The translations under genes were made by a program, and so were the position numbers. 64,000 bases of DNA from Gammaproteobacteria bacterium (GTDB lineage: Bacteria; Pseudomonadota; Gammaproteobacteria; DSM-16500), in assembly GCA_021324335.1 (NCBI GenBank), contig JAJPJH010000097.1, forward strand, positions 1 through 64,000, given 5' to 3'. The notes below the pieces were generated by a model. That model was not told the origin of the DNA. It searched no databases and worked only from the letters and a program-made list of their open reading frames with translations. Shown here one piece after another: positions 1 to 6,715 of this stretch (within the stretch, counting starts at the first letter, position 1; each line of letters opens with the position of its first letter).

Positions 1-106
1 CGAATTGCTTCTTCTTTGAAGGACTTATCGTATTTACTCATTTTACACACCTCATTGATTGGTTAAGTATATCAAATTTGGTGTCTACTTTTTTAGGGGC
101 AGGTCA
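1..106 (-). mobile_element. End of an IS3-family insertion sequence with the start of its orfA
   Basis: On the minus strand the element begins at 106 with TGACCTGCCCCTAAAAAAGT, which matches the terminal inverted repeat type of many IS3-family elements (TGACCTGCCCC...). A Shine-Dalgarno GAGGTG is followed by an ATG at 41-39, and the frame then reads MSKYDKSFKEEAIR, the usual opening of an IS3-type OrfA helix-turn-helix transposase subunit. The rest of the element lies beyond the window start. Insertion at 106/107 has cut the small reading frame next to it. The family call rests on the end sequence plus 14 residues; the group within IS3 cannot be set. Confidence 0.8.
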
Positions 107-314
107 GATTTTCATTTTGAGCAATAATATCTTGTGTTCCACCAGGCGGTGCAACGACAATGGGGCCAACTCTATTTGATTCGACACATCCCCACACTAT
201 TTTATTTTCATTTATATAAAAAGGTAGAATGCCACAGGGGGTATTTGGAAAGTAATATTGGTGATTTTCGTTATAATTAATTTCAATAGGCATAGAATTT
301 GAAGCGAATATCAT
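107..314 (-). pseudogene. Small unknown protein truncated by the IS3-family element
   Basis: The frame starts MIFASNSMPIEIN, preceded by a weak AGGGA ribosome binding site, and runs about 69 codons before entering the insertion-sequence end at 106. The last residues before the stop (LTCP) are encoded by the IS inverted repeat, so the native C-terminus is lost. The visible part contains a short aromatic/proline-rich stretch and a VGPIVVAPPGG segment. I do not recognise the family. It could be an immunity-like or phage-derived small protein, but nothing in the sequence supports a specific function. Confidence 0.5.
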
Positions 315-495
315 AGATTACATCCCTGTATATATTTGGTGAAAAATATTTTAGGATTGTGGATCTATGGAGAAGAGATGAACAAGTATAGTTTTCTATA
401 GTTTTTAAGAGAGCAGTAATAATGTACTTACTCGAACCCTGTTTCTCCCTCCAGCGGATAAAATGGATTGCTCCCCCTAAATCGGATAATTCCTG

Positions 496-1497
496 TCAAG
501 CACAACCCATAACCGTTATTAATTCTTTTAATACCATACTCGGTCTTCCATGCCTTTGAAAGGATGAGGTAAATTTTGATTTACCACATGCTATCACCAA
601 TCGATAATTTGCTAATGCCCCATAAATAAAAAATAATATTTGCGCTATTTCAAAAGCATCTGCAGTTCTTGGTTCAAATTTCATAAAATTTTTCAGACAA
701 GCATCTTTGATTCGCAGATATGTTGCATCTTCATTTGTCAGTGCGTAATGTTTTTTTATTACATGCAAACAATTTATCAGTGAAAAAAATGGATGCGAAA
801 TTGCTATTTCACCTAAATCAATAATAGTGATCTTTCGTGATATTTCATCTATAAGTGAGTTATTGTCATTAAAATCAGGTTGAACAATGGTTTGTTTGAT
901 AGAGTAGGCAGATAATTTTTTACATAAATTAAAAATTGTTGGAAATAGTGCTTCTAATTTACTTATTTCTATTGCTAATAAACCATCCTCTATCAACATG
1001 TTTTTTTGCGAAACCATTTGCTTGTATAAATCTGGTAATTTATCTAATCTCCAATCAGGAACGCCGATATTAAGAAAAACATCAACATGATCAGAAACAG
1101 CAATCTGAAGTGAGGTAAATTGATCAATCGCTTTGCAAAGCAATGCTTCATCAAATTTCTGTTTTAAAATTTCTCTTAGTGATTTACCTGCGTTTTTCAT
1201 TAAAAAACAATTTAATTTAGCATTGTGCGTGATAAGGCTTGGAACGTGAGCATGAAATTGATCACGCAAAATTTGGATAATAGTCGCTTCCAAGGCAAGG
1301 CGCTCAGGCGTATGTTTCAAATAAACATAACCATCCGATGTTGCAAATCGAATCACATAAGACCAGGGTGTGTTTTGTATGAGTTCTGGCCGCTTGCTTT
1401 TTAATGAATACCCATGCGATGAAAGGTACTGAGTACCCCACTGAATAATTTCATTATTCAGATCATTATTTTCTGGCTTGGATTCAATTGTTGTCAT
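496..1497 (-). CDS. APH-fold phosphotransferase, divergent
   Basis: The protein is 333 aa from the ATG at 1497, chosen because GAGAGAAG lies about 8 nt upstream; an upstream in-frame ATG at 1566 lacks a clear site. The fold is that of the aminoglycoside/choline phosphotransferase family: an N-lobe with VYLKHTP (candidate ATP-binding lysine) and a glutamate-containing helix, then a C-lobe with QPDFNDNN (about residues 204-211) in place of the usual HGDxxxxN loop, and IIDLGE (about 222-227) for the metal-binding DxD/DFG position. The catalytic Asp and Asn are kept but the His-Gly is replaced. The true substrate is unknown; antibiotic phosphorylation should not be assumed. It stands alone, divergent from the cyclase gene. 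Confidence 0.72.
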   Translation of the reverse strand: MTTIESKPENNDLNNEIIQWGTQYLSSHGYSLKSKRPELIQNTPWSYVIRFATSDGYVYLKHTPERLALEATIIQILRDQFHAHVPSLITHNAKLNCFLMKNAGKSLREILKQKFDEALLCKAIDQFTSLQIAVSDHVDVFLNIGVPDWRLDKLPDLYKQMVSQKNMLIEDGLLAIEISKLEALFPTIFNLCKKLSAYSIKQTIVQPDFNDNNSLIDEISRKITIIDLGEIAISHPFFSLINCLHVIKKHYALTNEDATYLRIKDACLKNFMKFEPRTADAFEIAQILFFIYGALANYRLVIACGKSKFTSSFQRHGRPSMVLKELITVMGCA

Positions 1498-1796
1498 GGA
1501 CACTTCTCTCACGCAATAAGTAATTTTATCATTAAAAGAACGACGATTTTTAACTTTGTTTTGCACAAATTTTATACAAGCTATTAAATTTAAGAACTGC
1601 CTTTTCTTTGCTTATCCGGTAGAATTGAAACCTTTTAATAATGCCGGCCCCAATTTTATTTGTATGCCAGCAGCATCTTACATCACGGATCAAGGTGTAG
1701 CAGTAGATGGGGATTCTTAGCAAATGGATTTGCAAGCCATTTTTAAAATATAATTCTTTGAGCTAAAAGTAGTTTGAACTTAAAAGAGTATCTTGT

Positions 1797-2528
1797 ATGG
1801 TTGATTTAAGCCAGTTTACCTTTATAGACCTGACACATCCATTAGCATTCAATATTCCGCATTGGGGAAATGGTTGTGGATTTCAGCATAAGGTCGAGCT
1901 TGATTATTCAGATTGCACGTCTGAAGTTAAGTTCCGTGCCCAAAGTTTACAGATGGCTGCCGGTATTGGTACACATATGGATGCGCCACTTCATTGCATT
2001 CCTAATGGAATATCGATTGCAGATATTCCTCTGCAATCATTAATTGTGCCATGCAGAGTCATTGATGTATCTGATAGAGCCACTGAACACTATTGTATTT
2101 CGACTGAAGATATCAACCGATTTGAAAATGAGTATGGTACGATCCCCAAAGAGTCATTTGTTATTTTCCATACCGGTTGGGATAAATGGTGGTCTCAACC
2201 TGAAAAATATCGAAATAAACTGGTTTTTCCCAGCGTTTCAAAAGACGCAGCAGCATTGCTATTAACGCGCGATATTGTAGGAATTGGTATTGATACATTG
2301 TCTCCTGATATAGGCGATTCAGGTTTTCCTGTCCATCAATTAATCTTGGGAGCTGGGAAATATATCATCGAAAATATTAATAACGCAAAACAATTAGGAG
2401 CGCTCGCACATATTATTGTTTTACCCATCAAAATACAGGGTGGGACAGAGGCACCCATTCGATTAGTGGGGGTAAAGCATAAGGCTATTTCAAATATTTC
2501 TTCAAAAAATTCTCACACCTCACTCTAA
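1797..2528 (+). CDS. Cyclase-family (KynB-like) metal-dependent hydrolase
   Basis: The product is 243 aa. It opens with FIDLTHPL and carries the cyclase/arylformamidase signature GTHMDAPLHC at about residues 57-66, where the His and Asp residues bind a divalent metal. GIDTLSPDI near residue 165 and the C-terminal GGTEAPIRLVGV also fit the family (PF04199), whose known members include kynurenine formamidase. No other kynurenine gene is nearby, so the substrate is open. The last 14 codons or so (after about 2485) run antisense over the tail of a hipA fragment, so the native C-terminus probably ended shortly after LVGVK and the present end looks acquired by rearrangement. Confidence 0.8.
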   Translation: MVDLSQFTFIDLTHPLAFNIPHWGNGCGFQHKVELDYSDCTSEVKFRAQSLQMAAGIGTHMDAPLHCIPNGISIADIPLQSLIVPCRVIDVSDRATEHYCISTEDINRFENEYGTIPKESFVIFHTGWDKWWSQPEKYRNKLVFPSVSKDAAALLLTRDIVGIGIDTLSPDIGDSGFPVHQLILGAGKYIIENINNAKQLGALAHIIVLPIKIQGGTEAPIRLVGVKHKAISNISSKNSHTSL

Positions 2529-2841
2529 TGAGATCCGCTATTTCTTCTTGTACACGATGATGTCTTTCAATCATTGGCAATGAAGCGAGAATTGCCTCAA
2601 TCAATTCACGAATACGTCTTCTAACCTCAGGTTTCGCAAACCCTATTTCAGTAGCTAAGCTATTAAAATTTTCGGCATTAATCTTATCAATTTGATACTC
2701 TCCACCTAACTTCATGGCCATTTTTCGGCTTAAATCTTGATAATAAATCGTGCAAATCAAGTCATACAATGGTGCAAGCTGTAATTGATTTAGGTATAAA
2801 AGCGAAAAGTTTTTACCATGTGCATCACAATTACCAACATC
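2485..2841 (-). pseudogene. HipA toxin kinase, C-terminal fragment
   Basis: From about 2841 down the frame reads VGNCDAHGKNFSLL, the catalytic loop of HipA-type Ser/Thr kinases (Asp and Asn of DxHxKN), then LAPLYDL and a helical C-terminal tail ending in a basic segment. About 118 residues remain of a protein normally around 440 aa; the P-loop and N-terminal domain are missing. Upstream in the same frame (2842-2982) the codons belong to IS200/IS605-derived sequence. No hipB accompanies it. It is a dead remnant, of a different HipA subtype from the intact copy at 6716-8059. Confidence 0.8.
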
Positions 2842-2851
2842 CCGCGGAAAG

Positions 2852-2871
2852 CTTCGGGGTTTAGCCCGAAG
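2852..2871. repeat. Hairpin like an IS200/IS605 end
   Basis: CTTCGGG and CCCGAAG form a perfect 7-bp stem around a GTTTAG loop. It lies just beyond the tnpA remnant, at the junction with the hipA fragment. Elements of the IS200/IS605 superfamily end in sub-terminal hairpins rather than inverted repeats, and this position and form fit a right-end hairpin. A chance hairpin is the alternative. Confidence 0.5.
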
Positions 2872-2908
2872 ATGAATAGCGAGGACACCGAAGATGTCCC
2901 ATGTTTTT

Positions 2909-3034
2909 CTAGGTTGGCGAATTTTGTTGTTGGATGTATTGCTTAATGATATGAATAGGTGCGCCGCCACAAGAAGCAGCAAAATAACTCGGTGACCATA
3001 ATACGCCTTTAGTCAGGATGTGTGGGTGTGCCAT
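2909..3034 (-). pseudogene. IS200/IS605-family transposase TnpA remnant (C-terminus)
   Basis: The minus-strand frame reads KGVLWSPSYFAASCGGAP and then IHIIKQYIQQQ. This is the C-terminal signature of IS200/IS605 TnpA (Y1 HUH transposases), where the Tyr of the QYI helix is the nucleophile. Only about 41 residues remain; the HUH motif and the N-terminal half are missing. A coiled-coil gene ends right upstream (3048) and the hipA fragment begins right downstream, so the remnant marks a recombination scar. Confidence 0.8.
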
Positions 3035-3047
3035 TTCAGAGTATATG

Positions 3048-3677
3048 CTACCTCCCTGGCGACCGTATCCCCAATTCGCCCGTCGCTGTCGGAGCAATAT
3101 TCGCTCGTAGCATTTCCTCTGCAATTTTCTTATTTGCTTGAACGATTTGGGATGCCAGTTCTTTGCGATTCTCAACATACTGATCAATATTGCTTGCTAA
3201 TTCTTGAATGGCTTTCTGTGATTTGGCAATTTCGCTCTTTGCAGCTGTGACAGATAAGCTCCCTTTTCTAACTTGCTCAAGAATAGCCGGAAGCTGGTCT
3301 GCTACCTTCTTAACTTCTTCCCATTTCTGCTGCAAACTTTTACCTTTCTCATCTGATTGCAATACGGATTGTTCCAAGCTTTTGATTCCATCTACGCCTG
3401 CATTCTTTAATAGCACAGTAACTGCATTACGGGTTTCTTTGTCTGCAATCAAACTAGGGTTGAGTTCATTCTGGAGTTTGGTTTTTAATTCAGAGAATTT
3501 CTTGGATACATCATCTGGTCGACTGTATTCTAAACCTAAAAATACCTCTCCTTTTAACCTCGCTAAGCGATCATCTAATTTTACAATTTCCAGGGGCGGG
3601 GTTTTGGGATTGTTAGAAAACGCATGTGGATTGAAGACTTTAAATAGCTTGGCAGTGGTGCTAAGTGCAATAGCCAT
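3048..3677 (-). CDS. Coiled-coil protein of unknown function
   Basis: The protein is 209 aa, starting MAIALSTTAKLFKVF after a strong AAGGGGGG ribosome binding site. It is largely helical and charged. From about residue 65 to 190 it has heptad-like patterns (ELKTKLQNEL, EEVKKVADQLPAIL, IVQANKKIAEEMLRAN) and no membrane segment or recognisable catalytic motif. It sits downstream of scpA in the same direction, with a 52-bp gap, in the place where scpB is often found. It does not look like ScpB, which is a winged-helix protein. The C-terminus abuts the IS200/IS605 remnant and may be altered. An effector or structural role is possible but not shown. Confidence 0.6.
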   Translation of the reverse strand: MAIALSTTAKLFKVFNPHAFSNNPKTPPLEIVKLDDRLARLKGEVFLGLEYSRPDDVSKKFSELKTKLQNELNPSLIADKETRNAVTVLLKNAGVDGIKSLEQSVLQSDEKGKSLQQKWEEVKKVADQLPAILEQVRKGSLSVTAAKSEIAKSQKAIQELASNIDQYVENRKELASQIVQANKKIAEEMLRANIAPTATGELGIRSPGR

Positions 3678-3729
3678 GGCTTAACCCCCCTTACAAAATC
3701 TATTTCTTTTTATCATAGCACATCACCTC

Positions 3730-4554
3730 TCAACCTGGCACGGCCGCTGCTTTTGGCTTGAGGTAAATCGGGGCAAAGGGAGCTGACTGGATGAATTCAA
3801 TCATGCTTTGTTTTAATAGCTCTAACATTGCCAAAAAGGTCACCACTACCCCCAGACGGCCTTCTTCCAGATTAAATAAGCTAGTAAAGGAAAAATGATC
3901 GTGCGATTGCAGAGTGGCCAGAATATGCGACATTTTTTCTCGTACCGAGAGAGCATCCATATGAATGCGGTGATGGGCATTGAGCTCCACGCGTTTCATT
4001 ACTTCCATAAACGCACGCAGTAGCTCCGTTAAGCTGACTTGAGGCAAGGGCTTTTCGACCGTAATCGTGCTGCCATCTGCTTGAATAGGGAAGGTATCCC
4101 GCTCTAATCGCGGTAGTTTATCCAAATTCTCCGCCGCTTGTTTATAACGCTCATATTCCTGTAACCGCCGTACCAATTCAGCCCGCGGGTCTTCTTCCTG
4201 GTTCTCGGTTTCGGCTGGTCTAGGTAATAACATACGTGATTTGATTTCCGCCAAAATTGCCGCCATCACCAGGTATTCAGCCGCTAATTCCAGCGATAAT
4301 TCTTGCATTAAATCAATATATTCCATGTATTGCTTAGTGACGGAGGCAATGGGGATATCGAGGATATCCAAATTTTGCTTACGAATGAGATACAGCAAAA
4401 AGTCCAGCGGGCCTTCAAAGGCTTCGAGAAAGACCTTCATGGCATCAGGGGGAATATAAAGATCAGTGGGCAGCGTAATGATTGCTTGGCCTTTAATGGT
4501 CGCGATAGGTGGCGCGGCCTCGGGTGTGGGGATAGCTTGTTCAATTTCAGCCAT
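3730..4554 (-). CDS. scpA: Segregation and condensation protein A
   Basis: The product is 274 aa. ScpA is the kleisin of the bacterial Smc-ScpAB complex, which bridges the SMC heads and helps organise and segregate the chromosome. The N-terminal kleisin signature FEGPLDFLLYLIRKQNLDILDIPIA starts near residue 48 (a variable ~40-residue leader precedes it), with LAAEYLVMAAILAEIKSRMLLP next. The C-terminal winged-helix half (SFTSLFNLEEGRLGVVVTFLAMLELLK) binds the SMC cap. It is divergent from the Sua5 gene, with 78 bp between the starts. scpB, the usual next gene, is not adjacent. Confidence 0.93.
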   Translation of the reverse strand: MAEIEQAIPTPEAAPPIATIKGQAIITLPTDLYIPPDAMKVFLEAFEGPLDFLLYLIRKQNLDILDIPIASVTKQYMEYIDLMQELSLELAAEYLVMAAILAEIKSRMLLPRPAETENQEEDPRAELVRRLQEYERYKQAAENLDKLPRLERDTFPIQADGSTITVEKPLPQVSLTELLRAFMEVMKRVELNAHHRIHMDALSVREKMSHILATLQSHDHFSFTSLFNLEEGRLGVVVTFLAMLELLKQSMIEFIQSAPFAPIYLKPKAAAVPG

Positions 4555-4632
4555 AATGTTGGGTTATCTATCACGAGTTTAAAGTGATAATATTACCCTA
4601 AATTCCTGAAAGTTGCTGTGGTTTAATCGTCG

Positions 4633-5607
4633 ATGATAACAAAAGCAGTCTCAATTTTACGAGCGGGTGGGTTAGTCGCTTTCCCTACGGAAACCGTTTA
4701 TGGCCTAGGTGCGGATGCAACAAATGCTGCAGCAATTAGCAAGATTTTTGCAGCCAAGGAGCGACCAGTTGACCATCCTTTGATTGTGCATCTTGCTCGG
4801 ATGGAGCAATTAAGCGAGTGGGCGTGCGAGGTGCCACCTGCTGCGCTTAAGCTGGCACAGGCTTATTGGCCCGGGCCGTTGACGATCATCCTTAAAAAAC
4901 AGCCTTCTGTTCTCCCGAGTGTCACCGGTGGGCAAGATACCATTGGCTTGCGTCTCCCCCGCCATCCAGTTGCCCAAGCGCTGTTGCAGGCATTTGGCGG
5001 AGGCATTGCTGCGCCCTCGGCTAATCGCTTCACCCATATTAGTCCGACGACAGCGGCGGCCGTTTATGAAGAACTAGGGAATAAAGTTGATCTCATCTTG
5101 GACGGGGGTGCGTGTGAAGTAGGGTTGGAATCGACCATTATCGATATGAGCCGTGATCAGCCTAGAGTTCTGCGGCCGGGAATGATTACTGCTCAAGCGA
5201 TTGCGGAGGTGTTAGGTGCTTCCGTGGCTGTCACGCAACAACCTGAGCAAGCTATACGAGCGCCAGGTATGCATCATCTGCATTATGCGCCGACGACGCA
5301 AACTGTATTAATCGCAACGGATAAGATTTCTTCTTTTATATCTAGCTTAGCAGCCGAGGAATTACCTATTGCTCTTGTTACGTATAGCGATTTATCGTTG
5401 CCAATGATTGCTGGCATTTATTCCATCTGCATGTCGCAAAATGTAGCAGCTTATGCTCATGATCTCTATCACACTTTACGGTTGTTAGATAATCAGGGAG
5501 TGAAGCGTATTGTTATGGAAATGGTGCCTACAGAGGAAGAATGGGATGCAGTACGGGATCGGTTGTTTAAGGCAGGTACTTTGATAGATAATTTATCGAA
5601 AAAATGA
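4633..5607 (+). CDS. sua5: L-threonylcarbamoyladenylate synthase, long Sua5 form
   Basis: The protein is 324 aa. It makes threonylcarbamoyl-AMP from threonine, bicarbonate and ATP, the first step of tRNA t6A37 synthesis. The N-terminal YrdC domain (about residues 5-185) shows GGLVAFPTETVYGLGADA, AKERPVDHPLIVHL, PGPLTIIL and APSANRFTHISPT. STIIDM and VLRPGMI close the domain. A linker and a C-terminal Sua5 domain (about 205-320) follow, unlike the ~190-aa TsaC of Escherichia coli, which lacks it. The next gene starts 15 bp downstream on the same strand. Confidence 0.93.
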   Translation: MITKAVSILRAGGLVAFPTETVYGLGADATNAAAISKIFAAKERPVDHPLIVHLARMEQLSEWACEVPPAALKLAQAYWPGPLTIILKKQPSVLPSVTGGQDTIGLRLPRHPVAQALLQAFGGGIAAPSANRFTHISPTTAAAVYEELGNKVDLILDGGACEVGLESTIIDMSRDQPRVLRPGMITAQAIAEVLGASVAVTQQPEQAIRAPGMHHLHYAPTTQTVLIATDKISSFISSLAAEELPIALVTYSDLSLPMIAGIYSICMSQNVAAYAHDLYHTLRLLDNQGVKRIVMEMVPTEEEWDAVRDRLFKAGTLIDNLSKK

Positions 5608-5622
5608 ATTTAGGAACTCCAC

Positions 5623-6261
5623 ATGCTTTCCACCCTCACCGAAACAGAAACTCACCTCTTCCTCCAGGGCCCCGCCGGCCAAGTAGAAGCCATCCGCGGC
5701 GAACCTACGGAAGAGCCAATCGGGGCATGGGGCATCGTATGTCATCCTCATCCCTTATTTGGTGGTACGATGCATAACAAAGTAGTCACCACCCTCGTGA
5801 AAACCTTTCAATATTTAGGCCTAGACACTGTCCGATTTAACTTCCGCGGCGTAGGTAAAAGTGAGGGAACATTTGATAATGGTGAAGGGGAATTAAATGA
5901 TTTATTAGCCGTCATTGATTGGGTACGGCAATCGCATCCGCATCGCGACATTTGGTTGGCAGGATTTTCTTTTGGTGCTTATATTGCCGCGAAAGCAGCG
6001 ACACAAGTTTCTCCCAAAAAGCTCGTTACTGTTGCCCCGCCGGTTCAACATTTTCCTATGCAAACGTTGCCGCCTATCACTTGTCCGTGGGTATTAGTCC
6101 AAGGGGAGCTGGATGAAGTAGTACCACCAGCCGCTGTGTTCGCGTGGGCAGAGAGTAGGGATCCTAAGCCGGTTATTTTGCGATTTCCTCAAGCGACGCA
6201 TTTTTTTCATGGGCAGTTGGGGGAATTGCGGAGTAGGTTGGAAGAGGCGTTGGAAGATTAA
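5623..6261 (+). CDS. Alpha/beta hydrolase of the dienelactone-hydrolase-like type
   Basis: The product is 212 aa. The oxyanion region CHPHPLFGGTMHNKV (about residues 43-57), the strand/turn RFNFRGVGKSEG, and the nucleophile elbow GFSFGAY (Ser about residue 114) identify a small alpha/beta hydrolase. ELDEVVPP supplies the acid region and ATHFFHG the likely catalytic His. The substrate is not determined. It follows the Sua5 gene by 15 bp with an AGGA ribosome binding site and is probably co-transcribed. No signal peptide is seen, so a cytoplasmic location is expected. Confidence 0.85.
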   Translation: MLSTLTETETHLFLQGPAGQVEAIRGEPTEEPIGAWGIVCHPHPLFGGTMHNKVVTTLVKTFQYLGLDTVRFNFRGVGKSEGTFDNGEGELNDLLAVIDWVRQSHPHRDIWLAGFSFGAYIAAKAATQVSPKKLVTVAPPVQHFPMQTLPPITCPWVLVQGELDEVVPPAAVFAWAESRDPKPVILRFPQATHFFHGQLGELRSRLEEALED

Positions 6262-6277
6262 ATGGCAGCCTAAAAAA

Positions 6278-6309
6278 TCTCCCTTCACACTGTATGATGC
6301 AAAGGGAGA
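6278..6309 (-). terminator. Terminator-like hairpin reading on the minus strand
   Basis: TCTCCCTT and AAGGGAGA form an 8-bp perfect stem with a 16-nt loop. On the minus strand the stem is followed by a run of six T (6277-6272), the form of a rho-independent terminator. No minus-strand gene precedes it, so it may limit antisense transcription into the hydrolase gene, or may be fortuitous. Confidence 0.35.
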
Positions 6310-6374
6310 AGCTGTGGCGATAATTACATTCGCGGGATGTAGCTCACGTTGTTGTTATTGTTTTGAGAATAATT

Positions 6375-6403
6375 TTGATTTTATCACCTGTAGGGTATAT
6401 AAT
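6375..6403 (+). promoter_or_regulatory. Promoter of hipBA
   Basis: TTGATT at 6375-6380 and a perfect TATAAT at 6398-6403 are separated by 17 bp, a sigma-70 type promoter. The expected transcription start falls at about 6410, on the first half-site of the HipB-type operator. An imperfect inverted repeat (TATCACC, 4 nt, GGGTATA; 6382-6399) overlaps the -10 and could be a second, weaker operator. Confidence 0.75.
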
Positions 6404-6409
6404 TAAATC

Positions 6410-6427
6410 TATCCCCTAAAAGGGATA
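6410..6427. promoter_or_regulatory. HipB-type operator TATCC-N8-GGATA
   Basis: The sequence TATCCCCTAAAAGGGATA has exactly the half-site sequence and 8-nt spacing known for the Escherichia coli HipB operators. It lies at the predicted start of hipBA transcription, 34 bp before the hipB start codon, so repression by HipB or HipBA would be autoregulatory. Confidence 0.8.
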
Positions 6428-6461
6428 AATTTTAGTTCACCCACTGAGGAATTGGGTCAAT

Positions 6462-6713
6462 ATGCTTATTCACTCACCCAAGGAACTTGCTCTATTTGTC
6501 CTTAATCAACGCAAAAAGCTGAAATTAAGTCAATCAGAAGTAGGCAGACGGGTGGGGTTGAAGCAAAAGACTATCTCGGCTTTTGAAAATAAGCCAGAAA
6601 GTACCAAATTGGATACCTTATTCCAAATATTATCTGCGGTTAATTTAGACATAGAAGTATTAGGTAAAGAGGAAGTGGCTATACCTAAATCTCAATGGAA
6701 GGAAGAGTGGTAA
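6462..6713 (+). CDS. hipB: HipB-type antitoxin, XRE helix-turn-helix
   Basis: The product is 83 aa. A helix-turn-helix of the XRE/Cro type is clear: LSQSEVGRRVGLKQKTISAFE at about residues 25-45, then LDTLFQILSAVNLDIEVL. In HipBA systems HipB dimerises, binds operators with TATCC-N8-GGATA and holds HipA inactive. Its stop codon is 2 nt before the hipA ATG, typical of translational coupling. The exact operator upstream supports this identity independently of the protein sequence. Confidence 0.9.
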   Translation: MLIHSPKELALFVLNQRKKLKLSQSEVGRRVGLKQKTISAFENKPESTKLDTLFQILSAVNLDIEVLGKEEVAIPKSQWKEEW

Positions 6714-6715
6714 TA

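Noticed and set aside
2485-2982. A 165-aa intact HipA-like gene
   Set aside because: The first 47 codons are IS-derived sequence; the remaining part lacks the P-loop half of the kinase.
2909-3187. A 92-aa frame as one transposase gene
   Set aside because: Only the part after the Met at 3034 resembles TnpA; the rest overlaps the end of the coiled-coil gene out of phase.
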